DNA from: Tenacibaculum ovolyticum DSM 18103
GTDB taxonomy: Bacteria > Bacteroidota > Bacteroidia > Flavobacteriales > Flavobacteriaceae
Direction: 5' to 3'
Length of the DNA stretch: 64,000 nucleotides
Assembly (NCBI RefSeq): GCF_000430545.1
Contig: NZ_KE387164.1
Location: forward strand, 280,807 to 344,806
Shown: one piece after another, positions 28,802 to 37,337 of the stretch
How positions within the stretch are numbered: position 1 is the first letter of the stretch
Layout: every line of letters begins with the position of its first letter
Program-made: the position numbers and the translations under genes
Notes under the pieces: generated by a model
Seen by the model: the letters and a program-made list of their open reading frames with translations, nothing else
Database searches by the model: none
What the model was told of the DNA's origin: nothing

Positions 28802-28845
28802 GTAACATAGGTTACTTTTTGTGAGCTGAACAGTCTTTATTTTTG
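28802..28845 (+). promoter_or_regulatory. promoter with CRP/FNR-like activator site before diheme lipoprotein gene
   Basis: Palindrome GTAAC-ATAG-GTTAC at 28802-28815 and a perfect -7 box TATTTTTG at 28838-28845. The palindrome centre is 29.5 bases before the -7 box, placing it near -41 from the expected start of transcription. The same spacing is found at the tolC promoter. Confidence 0.65.
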
Positions 28846-28856
28846 TAATAAAAAAG

Positions 28857-29822
28857 ATGAAGCCATTCATATTACTTTTAATGATTGTTTTTATATTTAG
28901 TTGTAAAAACACTAAAAATAAATTGTCTTCTAAAGATAAGACGGTTTTAGATACAAAAGGACAAATATATTCTGGTAAAAAGTTAATGGAAACAAACTGT
29001 TATGTATGTCATAGTCCTACAGCTACAAGCGAAGATAGAATTGCACCTCCTATGGTTGCTATAAAGAAACATTATATAAAAAGTAACACAACTAAAGAAG
29101 AATTTAGAAATTCAATGCAAAATTGGATTGAAAACCCTACGAAAGAGAATGTTAAAATGTTTGGAGCAGTAAAACGTTTTGGGTTAATGCCAAAACAAAC
29201 TTTTCCTGATGAAACTATAAAGGTGATTTCTGATTATATGTTTGATAATGAAATTGAACAACCTGTGTGGTTTGAAAATCATTATAATAAAGAAGTAAAA
29301 CAAAAGGAAGGAGCGCATAATAGTTTTAATAACCTACCATATAATGAAAGAGGACTAAAGTATGCACTAATGACAAAATCTGTTTTAGGAAAAAGTTTAA
29401 TGAGTACAATTCAAAAAGAAGGAACTTTAGCTGCTTTAAATTTTTGTAATGAAAGAGCATATCCGTTAACAGACAGTATATCTATTATTCATAAGGCAAC
29501 AATAAAAAGAGTTTCAGACAAGCCTAGAAACGATAGCAATACAGCTAATGAAGTAGAAAAAGGATATATAGCTGTTTTTAAAAGCGATATTAAAAATAAG
29601 AGAGAATCTAAAGCAATTGTTGTAGAATCTGATAAGAGTGTAGAATTTTACTATCCGATTAAAACGAACTCTATGTGTTTACAATGTCATGGGAAGCCCG
29701 TTTTTGATATAAAAAACAATATTTTAACTCAAATTAATAACTTGTATCCGAAAGATAAAGCTATAGGTTATAAAGAGAACGAAATGAGAGGAATATGGAG
29801 TATAAAATTTAATAAAAAATAA
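28857..29822 (+). CDS. diheme c-type cytochrome lipoprotein (cytochrome c plus DUF3365)
   Basis: 321 residues: a lipoprotein signal peptide with lipobox IFSC (Cys16), a class I cytochrome c domain with heme motif CYVCH (Cys48-His52) and likely axial Met in GLMPKQTF, then a DUF3365/Tll0287-like domain carrying a second heme motif CLQCH (Cys274-His278). No acidic residues follow Cys16, so it probably stays on the periplasmic side. It likely shuttles electrons or senses redox state or small molecules. Thioredoxin follows after 14 bases. The promoter has a CRP/FNR-like site. Confidence 0.82.
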   Translation: MKPFILLLMIVFIFSCKNTKNKLSSKDKTVLDTKGQIYSGKKLMETNCYVCHSPTATSEDRIAPPMVAIKKHYIKSNTTKEEFRNSMQNWIENPTKENVKMFGAVKRFGLMPKQTFPDETIKVISDYMFDNEIEQPVWFENHYNKEVKQKEGAHNSFNNLPYNERGLKYALMTKSVLGKSLMSTIQKEGTLAALNFCNERAYPLTDSISIIHKATIKRVSDKPRNDSNTANEVEKGYIAVFKSDIKNKRESKAIVVESDKSVEFYYPIKTNSMCLQCHGKPVFDIKNNILTQINNLYPKDKAIGYKENEMRGIWSIKFNKK

Positions 29823-29836
29823 AAATTTTCTTAGGC

Positions 29837-30133
29837 ATGAGTAATTTTTCAGAAATAATTAATAAAGAGAAACCAGTTTTAGTAGATTTTTTTGCAGAAT
29901 GGTGTGGGCCATGTAAAATGATGACTCCAATTTTAAAAGAAGTAAAAGAATCTTTAGGAGATAAAGTTTCAATTATTAAAATTGATGTTGATAAAAACCA
30001 ATCTTTAGCAGCAAAATATCAAGTTAGAGGAGTACCAACATTCGTTTTATACAAATCAGGTAAACAAGTTTGGAGAGAGTCAGGAGTAGTACAAAAAAGC
30101 GAATTGGTTTCTATTATAAATAGTTTTTCTTAA
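29837..30133 (+). CDS. trxA: thioredoxin
   Basis: 98-residue cytoplasmic thioredoxin with the WCGPC active site (Cys23, Cys26) and cis-Pro in RGVPTFVLY. It has no signal peptide. It lies 14 bases after the diheme lipoprotein gene and probably shares its promoter, an unusual pairing. Confidence 0.92.
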   Translation: MSNFSEIINKEKPVLVDFFAEWCGPCKMMTPILKEVKESLGDKVSIIKIDVDKNQSLAAKYQVRGVPTFVLYKSGKQVWRESGVVQKSELVSIINSFS

Positions 30134-30168
30134 TTATTTATAGCCACAAAAGAGGTGTTTCATTAATT

Positions 30169-31752
30169 TTAATTACAATCTAAACTATAAAAACCACCAC
30201 AATTTTTTGTTCTTTTTTTAGAAAATTGAGTAATTAAATAAGCCGTAGTAATTAGGTTTCTTAATTCACATAAATCAACAGAAAGTTCAGAATAATCGTA
30301 CAAACGTTTATTATCTTCATAGAGTACACGTAACCTTTTTTCAGCACGATCTAAACGTTCGTTAGAACGAACAATACCAACATAATTAGTCATTATTGTT
30401 TTTACTTCGTTTCTATCATGTGTAATTAAAATTTTTTCCATGTTTTTAATTACACCATTATCATTCCATTCAGGTATGTTTTTAGGTGTTTTGGTATTGT
30501 TGTATTTTTTAGAGATGTTTAAAAAAGCCTTATGAGCGTATACAATACCTTCTAATAAAGAATTAGATGCTAATCTATTTCCACCATGTAAACCTGTTTT
30601 TGTAACCTCACCAATAGCATATAGCTTCTTTATAGATGTCTTTGCTTTCTTATTAACATTAACACCACCACAAATATAATGTGAAGCAGGAACAACAGGA
30701 ATAAAGTCTTTTTCAACATTTATATTTAAAGAAGCACATTTATCTGTAATATTAGGGAAGTGTTCTTTAAATTTTTCCATGTCAAGATTAGTACAATCTA
30801 AATATACATGAGGACTACCGCTCTTTTTTAATTCGTTATCTATGGCTCTTGCAACAATATCTCTAGAAGCTAATTCTTCTCGGTCATCATATTTATGCAT
30901 AAAATGATTTCCATTGAAATCTCTTAGCTTAGCACCAAAACCTCTAACAGCTTCGGAAATTAAAAAGGCAGGATATTCACCTGGGTTGTATAAAGCTGTT
31001 GGGTGAAACTGAATAAATTCCATGTCCGAAATTTCAGCTTTTGCTCTATAAGCAATACCAATACCATCACCAGTGGCAACAGTTGGGTTTGTAGTTGTTT
31101 CGTAAACTTGACCATTACCTCCAGAGGCTAAAACCGTAAATTTACTTACAAAGGTTTTAACTTTAGCTTCTTTAATATTTAAAACATAAGCACCAAAACA
31201 TGAAATCTTTCCATTTCGTTTTGTTTTTTTATTTTTTACTTGATGTTCAGTAATTAAGTCAATTGCGTAATGATGTGTTAAAAAATCTATATTTGGTAAA
31301 GCATTAACCTGTGCTAATAACGCTCTTTCTATTTCTGCTCCAGTAATATCTGTATGATGTAAAACTCTATTTTGTGAATGACCTCCTTCACGACCTAAAT
31401 CATACTCTTTGTTTTCGTTTCTGTCAAATTTTGTACCCCAATCAATTAACTCTTGTAGTCTTTCAGGGGCATCTTCAACAACCATTTTTACAACCTCCTC
31501 ATCACATAAACCATCACCTGCAATAAGCGTATCGTTTATGTGTTGCTCAAAACTATCTACAGTTCTGTTGTAAACACTAGCAATTCCGCCTTGTGCATAC
31601 TTCGTATTAGATTCGCTCTGTTCATCTTTTGTAACAATGGTAATCTTTGCTTCTTTAAATTTCGTGGCCGTTTTTAGAGCAAAGGTTAATCCTGAAATTC
31701 CAGAACCAATAATGAGGAAATCAGTTGTAATTACTTTTTTATCTGACAGCAT
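30169..31752 (-). CDS. nadB: L-aspartate oxidase
   Basis: 527-residue FAD enzyme that oxidises aspartate to iminoaspartate, the first step of NAD synthesis. The dinucleotide-binding IGSGISGLTFALK near the N-terminus, SNTKYAQGGIASV, and EFIQFHPTALY and HGGNRLASNSLLE motifs are present. It follows nadA by 14 bases in a nadA-nadB operon. NadC is not adjacent. Confidence 0.95.
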   Translation of the reverse strand: MLSDKKVITTDFLIIGSGISGLTFALKTATKFKEAKITIVTKDEQSESNTKYAQGGIASVYNRTVDSFEQHINDTLIAGDGLCDEEVVKMVVEDAPERLQELIDWGTKFDRNENKEYDLGREGGHSQNRVLHHTDITGAEIERALLAQVNALPNIDFLTHHYAIDLITEHQVKNKKTKRNGKISCFGAYVLNIKEAKVKTFVSKFTVLASGGNGQVYETTTNPTVATGDGIGIAYRAKAEISDMEFIQFHPTALYNPGEYPAFLISEAVRGFGAKLRDFNGNHFMHKYDDREELASRDIVARAIDNELKKSGSPHVYLDCTNLDMEKFKEHFPNITDKCASLNINVEKDFIPVVPASHYICGGVNVNKKAKTSIKKLYAIGEVTKTGLHGGNRLASNSLLEGIVYAHKAFLNISKKYNNTKTPKNIPEWNDNGVIKNMEKILITHDRNEVKTIMTNYVGIVRSNERLDRAEKRLRVLYEDNKRLYDYSELSVDLCELRNLITTAYLITQFSKKRTKNCGGFYSLDCN

Positions 31753-31766
31753 CTTTTAAATTCTTA

Positions 31767-32759
31767 TTAAGAAAGCGCTAGCATTCTTTCAATTGGTAAA
31801 ATTGCTTTTTTAGCTAATTCTTTATCAACTTCAATGTTCGGTAATTCGTGTTTTAAACATAAATACAGTTTTTTCATTGTATTCAATTTCATATAAGCAC
31901 ACTCACTACAAGCACATGTGTTATCATCTTTTGCAGGAGCAGGGATAATTGTCTTATCTGGATTTTCTTGCATCATTTGAAATAGAATACCAGCCTCAGT
32001 AGCAACAATAAATTTTTCTTTTTTACTATTTCTAACATGGCTTAATAAACCTGAAGTAGATCCAATATATTTTGCAACTTTAAGCATGTGAGCTTCCGAC
32101 TCAGGATGTGCAATTAATTCTGCATCTGGATGATCTTTATAAAGGTCAATCAATTTTTCCATAGAAAAAGCTTCATGAACCATACAAGCTCCATCCCAAA
32201 GAAGCATATCTCTATCTGTTTCTTTATTTAGATAATCTCCTAAATTTCTATCAGGAGCAAAAATTAACGGTTGATCTTCAGGGAAAGAATCTATTATTTT
32301 TCTAGCGTTAGATGAAGTACAAACAATATCACTCAAAGCTTTGATGTCTGCAGAACAGTTAATGTATGTAACTACCTTATGGTTTGGGTGTTTCTTTTTG
32401 AAATCAGCGAATTTTTCTGGCGGACAAGAATCTGCTAAAGAGCAACCTGCTAATAAATCGGGTAGTAATACTTTTTTATTAGGGTTTAATATTTTTGCGG
32501 TTTCTGCCATAAAATGAACTCCCGCAAAAACAATCATATCAGCTTTTGTTTCAGCTGCCTTTTGAGCTAAAGCTAAACTATCACCTACGAAATCTGCAAT
32601 TTCTTGAATTTCATCTATTTGGTAGTAATGAGCAAGTATAACTGCATCTTTTTCTTTTTTCAATTTTAAAATCTCCTCAACATAATCAATGTTTGGAGTA
32701 TCGATATCTAAAAAACCTCTTTTATCAAGATTTTTTTTTGCAGCAACTAAAGTTTCCAT
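31767..32759 (-). CDS. nadA: quinolinate synthase
   Basis: 330-residue [4Fe-4S] enzyme that condenses iminoaspartate with dihydroxyacetone phosphate to quinolinate. Cluster cysteines are visible in [10 protein letters not shown], the VCTSSNA region and [11 protein letters not shown]; the [20 protein letters not shown]-terminal motif is clear. It is first in the nadA-nadB unit, with a perfect -7 box 27 bases upstream. Confidence 0.95.
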   Translation of the reverse strand: METLVAAKKNLDKRGFLDIDTPNIDYVEEILKLKKEKDAVILAHYYQIDEIQEIADFVGDSLALAQKAAETKADMIVFAGVHFMAETAKILNPNKKVLLPDLLAGCSLADSCPPEKFADFKKKHPNHKVVTYINCSADIKALSDIVCTSSNARKIIDSFPEDQPLIFAPDRNLGDYLNKETDRDMLLWDGACMVHEAFSMEKLIDLYKDHPDAELIAHPESEAHMLKVAKYIGSTSGLLSHVRNSKKEKFIVATEAGILFQMMQENPDKTIIPAPAKDDNTCACSECAYMKLNTMKKLYLCLKHELPNIEVDKELAKKAILPIERMLALS

Positions 32760-32786
32760 AAAAAATGTTTAATTTTAACTATGGCA

Positions 32787-32794
32787 CAAATATA
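32787..32794 (-). promoter_or_regulatory. -7 box of nadAB promoter
   Basis: Minus strand TATATTTG, a perfect match, 27 bases before the nadA start codon; no -33 match seen. Confidence 0.55.
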
Positions 32795-32850
32795 AACCCT
32801 ATTTTTTAACTAGGGGAATGATTAATGTCATACTATTAAAATAAAGAAAA

Positions 32851-33438
32851 ATGAATTTGTCTAAAGATTTTTGGGAGAATAAGTATAAGGCTAATAAAAC
32901 GGGTTGGGATTTAGGAGAAGTTTCACCGTCTTTAAAAGCTTATTTTGACCAGCTAGAAGATAAGGAATTAAAAATATTAATTCCTGGAGGGGGAAATTCC
33001 TATGAAGCAGAGTATCTTTTTAATAAGGGGTTTAAGAATGTTTTTATTGTAGATTTATCTGAGACAGCTTTAGAAAACATACAAAAGAGAGTTCCTAGTT
33101 TTCCTAATAGCCAATTAATTCTTGGTAATTTTTTTGATTTAGATACAACATTTGATTTGGTAATTGAGCAAACTTTTTTTTGTGCGTTAAATCCTGATTT
33201 GAGAAAGAAATATGCTCAAAAAATGAATGAAATATTAAATGAAAACGGAAAATTAGTGGGACTTCTTTTTAATGCCAAATTAAATGAAGATCACCCTCCT
33301 TTTGGTGGGGATAAGGAAGAGTATATAACATATTTTAAACCGTATTTTACTTTTAATGTTTTTGAAAAGTGTTATAATTCATACCATAACAGGCAAGAAA
33401 TGGAGCTATTTATAAAGTTTATAAAACGTAAAGCTTAA
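32851..33438 (+). CDS. TPMT-family SAM-dependent methyltransferase
   Basis: 195 residues of the thiopurine methyltransferase-like family: FWENKYKANKTGWDLGEVSP at the N-terminus, ILIPGGGNSYEAEYLFNKG (SAM-binding motif I), VFIVDLSETAL and LVIEQTFFCALNP motifs. In bacteria such enzymes methylate sulfur, selenium or tellurium compounds, or other small acceptors; the substrate here is unknown. It is divergent from nadA and convergent with the next gene, so it stands alone. Confidence 0.87.
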   Translation: MNLSKDFWENKYKANKTGWDLGEVSPSLKAYFDQLEDKELKILIPGGGNSYEAEYLFNKGFKNVFIVDLSETALENIQKRVPSFPNSQLILGNFFDLDTTFDLVIEQTFFCALNPDLRKKYAQKMNEILNENGKLVGLLFNAKLNEDHPPFGGDKEEYITYFKPYFTFNVFEKCYNSYHNRQEMELFIKFIKRKA

Positions 33439-33458
33439 TTATTTATTAAGGTGAATAT

Positions 33459-34457
33459 TTAGTTACCTTTTAAACGTACCCATAAGTCAGATATTAATTT
33501 TTTACCATCACGTTTATCTTTTGGTTCTTCAGTGAATATTACATTTGATGAATTATCAACTGTTATTTTATATTTAAAAACGAAATTTTCGGCTTTTGGT
33601 TTAAGACTTAAAAGACCAAATCGTAAATCGTTAAAATAAAGTTGATCGTCCTTTTTATTGATGGTAAACCAACCTTCGGAAATTGAGATCATACGCTTAA
33701 CATTTTTGTCTTCAGTAAGATTTCCTAATAAATTATGGTTCTTTGGATATTTTGTAAAAGTAATAGGCTGCGTATCAAAAAATGAATAATTACCCAATAA
33801 AAAAGAATCTTCAGTCTGTACGTTAGCACTCCAAAGTATAGTATTTAAAGGTGAAGGTCTCGTATCAATTTCTGAGTAAGCAATATTTTGATTTTTTAAA
33901 GCTGTTTCAAATTGATTAAAGGCTATCCATTTTAATAGTAATGTAAGCACTAAGTAAGAAGAACTAACTATTAATCCCATTTTATTATAAAAACGACGTT
34001 TTTCAGAAGTACGTTTTTGTGTCATTGCAAAAATTAAAAACACTAAAAAAGGCAAAGTATAAAGAGGATCGATAACAAAAATGTTTTTAAAAGCTAACCG
34101 TATATCAAAAGGCCAAAATAATTGCGTTCCCCAAGTGGTATGCGCATCTAAAATAGGATGTGTTACAAATGATAAGAAAAATAGTAATGTCCAATTTTTA
34201 AAATCTTTATACTTTTCGTAACGTGAAACAATCCAGGCGAGAATGGGTGCGAAAAGTACTGAAAATATAATAGAATGAGTAAATCCTCTATGTATATAAA
34301 GTGCCGTTACTTTGTCTGTGAAAAATGAAGCAAAGACATCTAAATCTGGAATAGTACCAGCAATAGCTCCATATAACATTGCTTTGTTTCCAATTTCTTT
34401 ACCTAAAACTGCTTCGCCAACGGCAGCTCCTAATACAATTTGAGTTAATGAATCCAT
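33459..34457 (-). CDS. YdjM-type membrane-bound metal-dependent hydrolase (DUF457)
   Basis: 332 residues. The N-terminal half has four or five hydrophobic helices and a conserved His/Asp pattern (MDSLTQIVLGAAVGEAVLG, GTIPDLDVF, HRGFTHSI, THPILDAHTTWG), the YdjM/LexA-regulated membrane hydrolase signature. The C-terminal third is soluble. A metal-dependent hydrolase activity is a family label rather than demonstrated. A -7 box sits seven bases before the ATG, implying a near-leaderless mRNA. Confidence 0.85.
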   Translation of the reverse strand: MDSLTQIVLGAAVGEAVLGKEIGNKAMLYGAIAGTIPDLDVFASFFTDKVTALYIHRGFTHSIIFSVLFAPILAWIVSRYEKYKDFKNWTLLFFLSFVTHPILDAHTTWGTQLFWPFDIRLAFKNIFVIDPLYTLPFLVFLIFAMTQKRTSEKRRFYNKMGLIVSSSYLVLTLLLKWIAFNQFETALKNQNIAYSEIDTRPSPLNTILWSANVQTEDSFLLGNYSFFDTQPITFTKYPKNHNLLGNLTEDKNVKRMISISEGWFTINKKDDQLYFNDLRFGLLSLKPKAENFVFKYKITVDNSSNVIFTEEPKDKRDGKKLISDLWVRLKGN

Positions 34458-34464
34458 AGGTTCA

Positions 34465-34472
34465 CAAAAATA
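34465..34472 (-). promoter_or_regulatory. -7 box of YdjM-like gene
   Basis: Minus strand TATTTTTG, perfect, with only seven bases to the start codon. Confidence 0.55.
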
Positions 34473-34600
34473 AACGAAGCAGGTTAAATAGTGTATAGAA
34501 GTTCAGCTAAGTTTTTTGTTAAACTTTATGAAAATAGAGATTTTTACTTTTTAATTATAAAATTTTACTCAAATAATCTTTATAGAAAGCAAATCAGATG

Positions 34601-34644
34601 GTAACAAATGTTACTAACAATTATTTATTATGCAGCTAAGTTTG
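34601..34644 (+). promoter_or_regulatory. promoter with CRP/FNR-like activator site before tolC-type gene
   Basis: Palindrome GTAAC-AAAT-GTTAC at 34601-34614 and a perfect TAAGTTTG -7 box at 34637-34644. The -33 position lacks TTG, as expected for an activator-dependent promoter. Spacing from palindrome centre to -7 box is 29.5 bases, identical to the site at 28802. Confidence 0.65.
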
Positions 34645-34667
34645 CAGTAACTTAATGAAACTGTAGC

Positions 34668-35972
34668 ATGAATAATAAAGTATTAATACTGTTTTTTATA
34701 TTATTTACTCTTTTTGCAAAAGCACAAGAGGTAATAGTTATTACTAAAGAAGATGTTATATCTAAAGTAAAAGAAAATAACGACGCTATAAAAATGTCCC
34801 AACAAGATTTTTTAGCAGCAAAAGCAGATTTTAACCAAACAAATGCGGTTTTTTTACCAAATATTACAGCAAGTCATACAGGTATTTCAACTACAAACCC
34901 ATTAATGGCATTTGGCTCTAAATTGAATCAAGAAATTTTAACACAAAATGATTTTAATCCAGCTTTGTTAAATGATCCTGAAAGAACTCAAAATTTTGCA
35001 ACAAAATTAGAAATTCAACAACCATTAATAAATTTAGATGGTCTTTATCAAAGAAAAGCTGCAAAATCTAAAATGGAAGCAATGTCTTTAAAAACTGAGC
35101 GCACGAAAGATTATTTGTTATTAGAGGTAGAGAAATCTTACATGCAATTACAACTCGCATATAAAGCAGTTAGTGTGTTAGAGAAAGCTTTAAAAACTAC
35201 AATGACTAATAAAAAAATGGCTGATAATCGTTATGAACAAGGTTTTTTACAACGTACAGATGTTTTAAATATAGAAGTACGAGTTACAGAGGTTAAAAAC
35301 CAGTTGCAAGTGGCAAAAAGTAATGTGCAAAATGCATCAAACTACATCTCGTTTTTAATGAACGATAAGAGTTATGTTGTATATAAACCTACTGAGAATT
35401 TATTAGTTGCTAGTTTTAATATTGATGAAAGAGTCATTTCAGAAAATAGGGCAGACATAAAAGCGATGCAGCTAGCTTTAAAAGGATACGAGGAAATGAA
35501 TAAGGCTGATAAAATGGCTTTTTTACCACGTTTAAATGCTTTTGGAAGTTATGAAATGTATGACGATAAGGTGTTTAGAGGTAGTGCAAATGGTTATCTG
35601 GTTGGTGCACAATTAAGCTGGGATATTTTTAAAGGGGCAAAACGTTTTGGAAAAATACAAAAGAGTAAAGCTGAATTAGAGAAATCTAAGTTAGCGTACA
35701 ATCAATATGTGTCTAAAAGTAACTTAGAACTAAATAAAGTAAAACGTCAATTAGTAGATGCTAAAAATAAATTAACATTAACAGCTTTAGCAGTTGAGCA
35801 GTCTAAAGAGTCTTTAAGAATTAGAAAAAACAGGTTTAGAGAAGGTTTAGAAAAAACAGCTGATTTGTTACTCGCAGAAACTCAGTTTTTGCAAAAAGAA
35901 TTAGCGTATAACCAAACTATTTTCGAATACAATTTTACACAAGTGTATTTAGATTTTTTAACTAAAGAATGA
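34668..35972 (+). CDS. TolC-family outer membrane efflux protein
   Basis: 434 residues: signal peptide (1-19), then the long paired-helix pattern of TolC proteins in two repeats (VISKVKENNDAIKMSQQDFLAAKADF...; YNQYVSKSNLELNKVKRQLVDAKNKLTLT...). It forms the outer membrane exit duct of a tripartite pump with the following adaptor and RND genes. The gap to the adaptor gene (101 bases) holds a dispersed repeat. Confidence 0.92.
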   Translation: MNNKVLILFFILFTLFAKAQEVIVITKEDVISKVKENNDAIKMSQQDFLAAKADFNQTNAVFLPNITASHTGISTTNPLMAFGSKLNQEILTQNDFNPALLNDPERTQNFATKLEIQQPLINLDGLYQRKAAKSKMEAMSLKTERTKDYLLLEVEKSYMQLQLAYKAVSVLEKALKTTMTNKKMADNRYEQGFLQRTDVLNIEVRVTEVKNQLQVAKSNVQNASNYISFLMNDKSYVVYKPTENLLVASFNIDERVISENRADIKAMQLALKGYEEMNKADKMAFLPRLNAFGSYEMYDDKVFRGSANGYLVGAQLSWDIFKGAKRFGKIQKSKAELEKSKLAYNQYVSKSNLELNKVKRQLVDAKNKLTLTALAVEQSKESLRIRKNRFREGLEKTADLLLAETQFLQKELAYNQTIFEYNFTQVYLDFLTKE

Positions 35973-36030
35973 AAATAGTTGACAGTAAGCAGTTGCAGTT
36001 TTTAGTAAAATAATCTTAAAAAAAATGTCT

Positions 36031-36050
36031 GGTTGAGCGCAGTCGAAACC
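36031..36050 (+). repeat. dispersed repeat copy in efflux operon
   Basis: GGTTGAGCGCAGTCGAAACC sits between the TolC and adaptor genes and contains the AGCGnAGTCGA core (36036-36046) found at 6042 and in the dehydrogenase gene. Immediately before it, GACAGTAAGCAGTTGCAGT shows a degenerate seven-base periodicity. Confidence 0.55.
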
Positions 36051-36073
36051 TAAAATTATAAATAAACTATAAA

Positions 36074-37150
36074 ATGAAAAATATATATACAACTCTAATT
36101 TTATCTGTTGCATTAACATTTGCAAATTGTGGTAAAGAGCATAAAGAAGAAGCTGTAGATAATTCTCCACCGGTTAAAGTTAAAGTGAGTAAGGTTACTG
36201 AAAGCAATAATGGTCAATTTTTATCAGTAAGTGGAAAAATACAAGCTGTAAATAGTGCCGATTTAAGTACTAGAATGATGGGGTACGTTAAAAAAGTACA
36301 CGTAAATGTTGGTGATAAGGTTAAAAAGGGGCAGTTGTTAGTTTCTATTAATAATACTGATTTACAGGCTAAAAAAGGACAGGTAAATGCAGGGATTTCA
36401 CAAGCTAAAACTGCTTTTAATAATGCTGAAAAGAATTACAACCGTTTTAAAAATTTATTTGCAAGTACAAGTGTTAGTCAGAAAGAAATGGATGATATGA
36501 CTGCTAATTACGAAATGGCAAAAGCGGGTTTAGAAGCTGCAAAACAGCAAAGGAACGAAATTAATGCTCAGTTTGCTTATTCGAATATTAGAGCTCCTTT
36601 TACAGGTGTTATTACAAGTAAGAATATAGAAAATGGTGATATGGCAACTCCTGGTGTTCCTTTAATTAGTTTAGAAACGCCTAAGTATTTTGAGGTAATA
36701 GCAATGGTTCCTGAAACAGAGATACCACAAATTAAAAATGGAGTAGCAGTTACTGTTTTAGTTAAATCGATGGATAAAACGATTAAAGGAAAAGTTAGTG
36801 AGGTTAGTATTTCTGCTAAAAATACAGGAGGTCAGTATTTAGTAAAAATAGCGTTAGAGAAAACAGCTGTGAATATTTTATCGGGTATGTTTTCTACAGT
36901 TCAATTTCCTGTAAAAAGGAAAGTAAAATCGTCATCGGTATTAATTCCTAAAAAAGCAATTGTTAAAAACGGTCAATTATCTGGTGTTTATACGGTGAGT
37001 CAGCGTAATACAGCATTATTACGTTGGTTGCGTTTGGGAAGAGTTTATGGTAATAAAGTTGAGGTTTTATCAGGTTTAAACTCTAGTGAATCGTATATCG
37101 TTTCAGCTGAAGGAAAATTATTTAATGGAGTTAAAATAAGTGTTCAGTAG
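36074..37150 (+). CDS. RND efflux periplasmic adaptor (membrane fusion) subunit
   Basis: 358 residues: lipoprotein-like N-terminus (residues 1-16, TFANCGKEHKEE with acidic residues after Cys16), biotinyl-lipoyl hybrid motif (GYVKKVHVNVGDKVKKGQLLVSI), alpha-hairpin (about 95-150), and beta-barrel with IRAPFTGVITSKNIENGD. It bridges the RND pump and the TolC duct. It is the middle gene of the efflux operon. Confidence 0.92.
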   Translation: MKNIYTTLILSVALTFANCGKEHKEEAVDNSPPVKVKVSKVTESNNGQFLSVSGKIQAVNSADLSTRMMGYVKKVHVNVGDKVKKGQLLVSINNTDLQAKKGQVNAGISQAKTAFNNAEKNYNRFKNLFASTSVSQKEMDDMTANYEMAKAGLEAAKQQRNEINAQFAYSNIRAPFTGVITSKNIENGDMATPGVPLISLETPKYFEVIAMVPETEIPQIKNGVAVTVLVKSMDKTIKGKVSEVSISAKNTGGQYLVKIALEKTAVNILSGMFSTVQFPVKRKVKSSSVLIPKKAIVKNGQLSGVYTVSQRNTALLRWLRLGRVYGNKVEVLSGLNSSESYIVSAEGKLFNGVKISVQ

Positions 37151-37204
37151 GCATTGAACAGTAAGTAGATCGTCTTGAAGGAATAGATTAAGAATAGTAA
37201 AGAA

Positions 37205-37318
37205 TTGCGTTAGGGATAGTAGTGAAAATCCTTTTTATGTCAGTTCGAGTGAATTTGCCTAAGCAAATTTGTATCGAGAACTGCGTAAAAAGATTGAAAC
37301 GGATAGCCTGTTAAAACG
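37205..37318. repeat. nested dispersed repeat between adaptor and RND genes
   Basis: An outer element begins TTGCGTTAGGGATAGTAGTG, runs into TTTTT, and resumes with AAAAAGATT...GGATAGCCTGTT. Its loop is occupied by a second hairpin (37241-37283) whose ends are CAGTTCGAGTG and TATCGAGAACTG and whose core pairs AATTTGC with GCAAATT. The outer part resembles the repeat at 18933-19016 in layout. Confidence 0.55.
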
Positions 37319-37337
37319 CCCAAAAAAATATAAAAAA

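Noticed and set aside
37269..37337. Upstream extension of the RND gene from TTG 37269
   Set aside because: This stretch is dispersed-repeat sequence; the natural RND N-terminus begins at the ATG at 37338.
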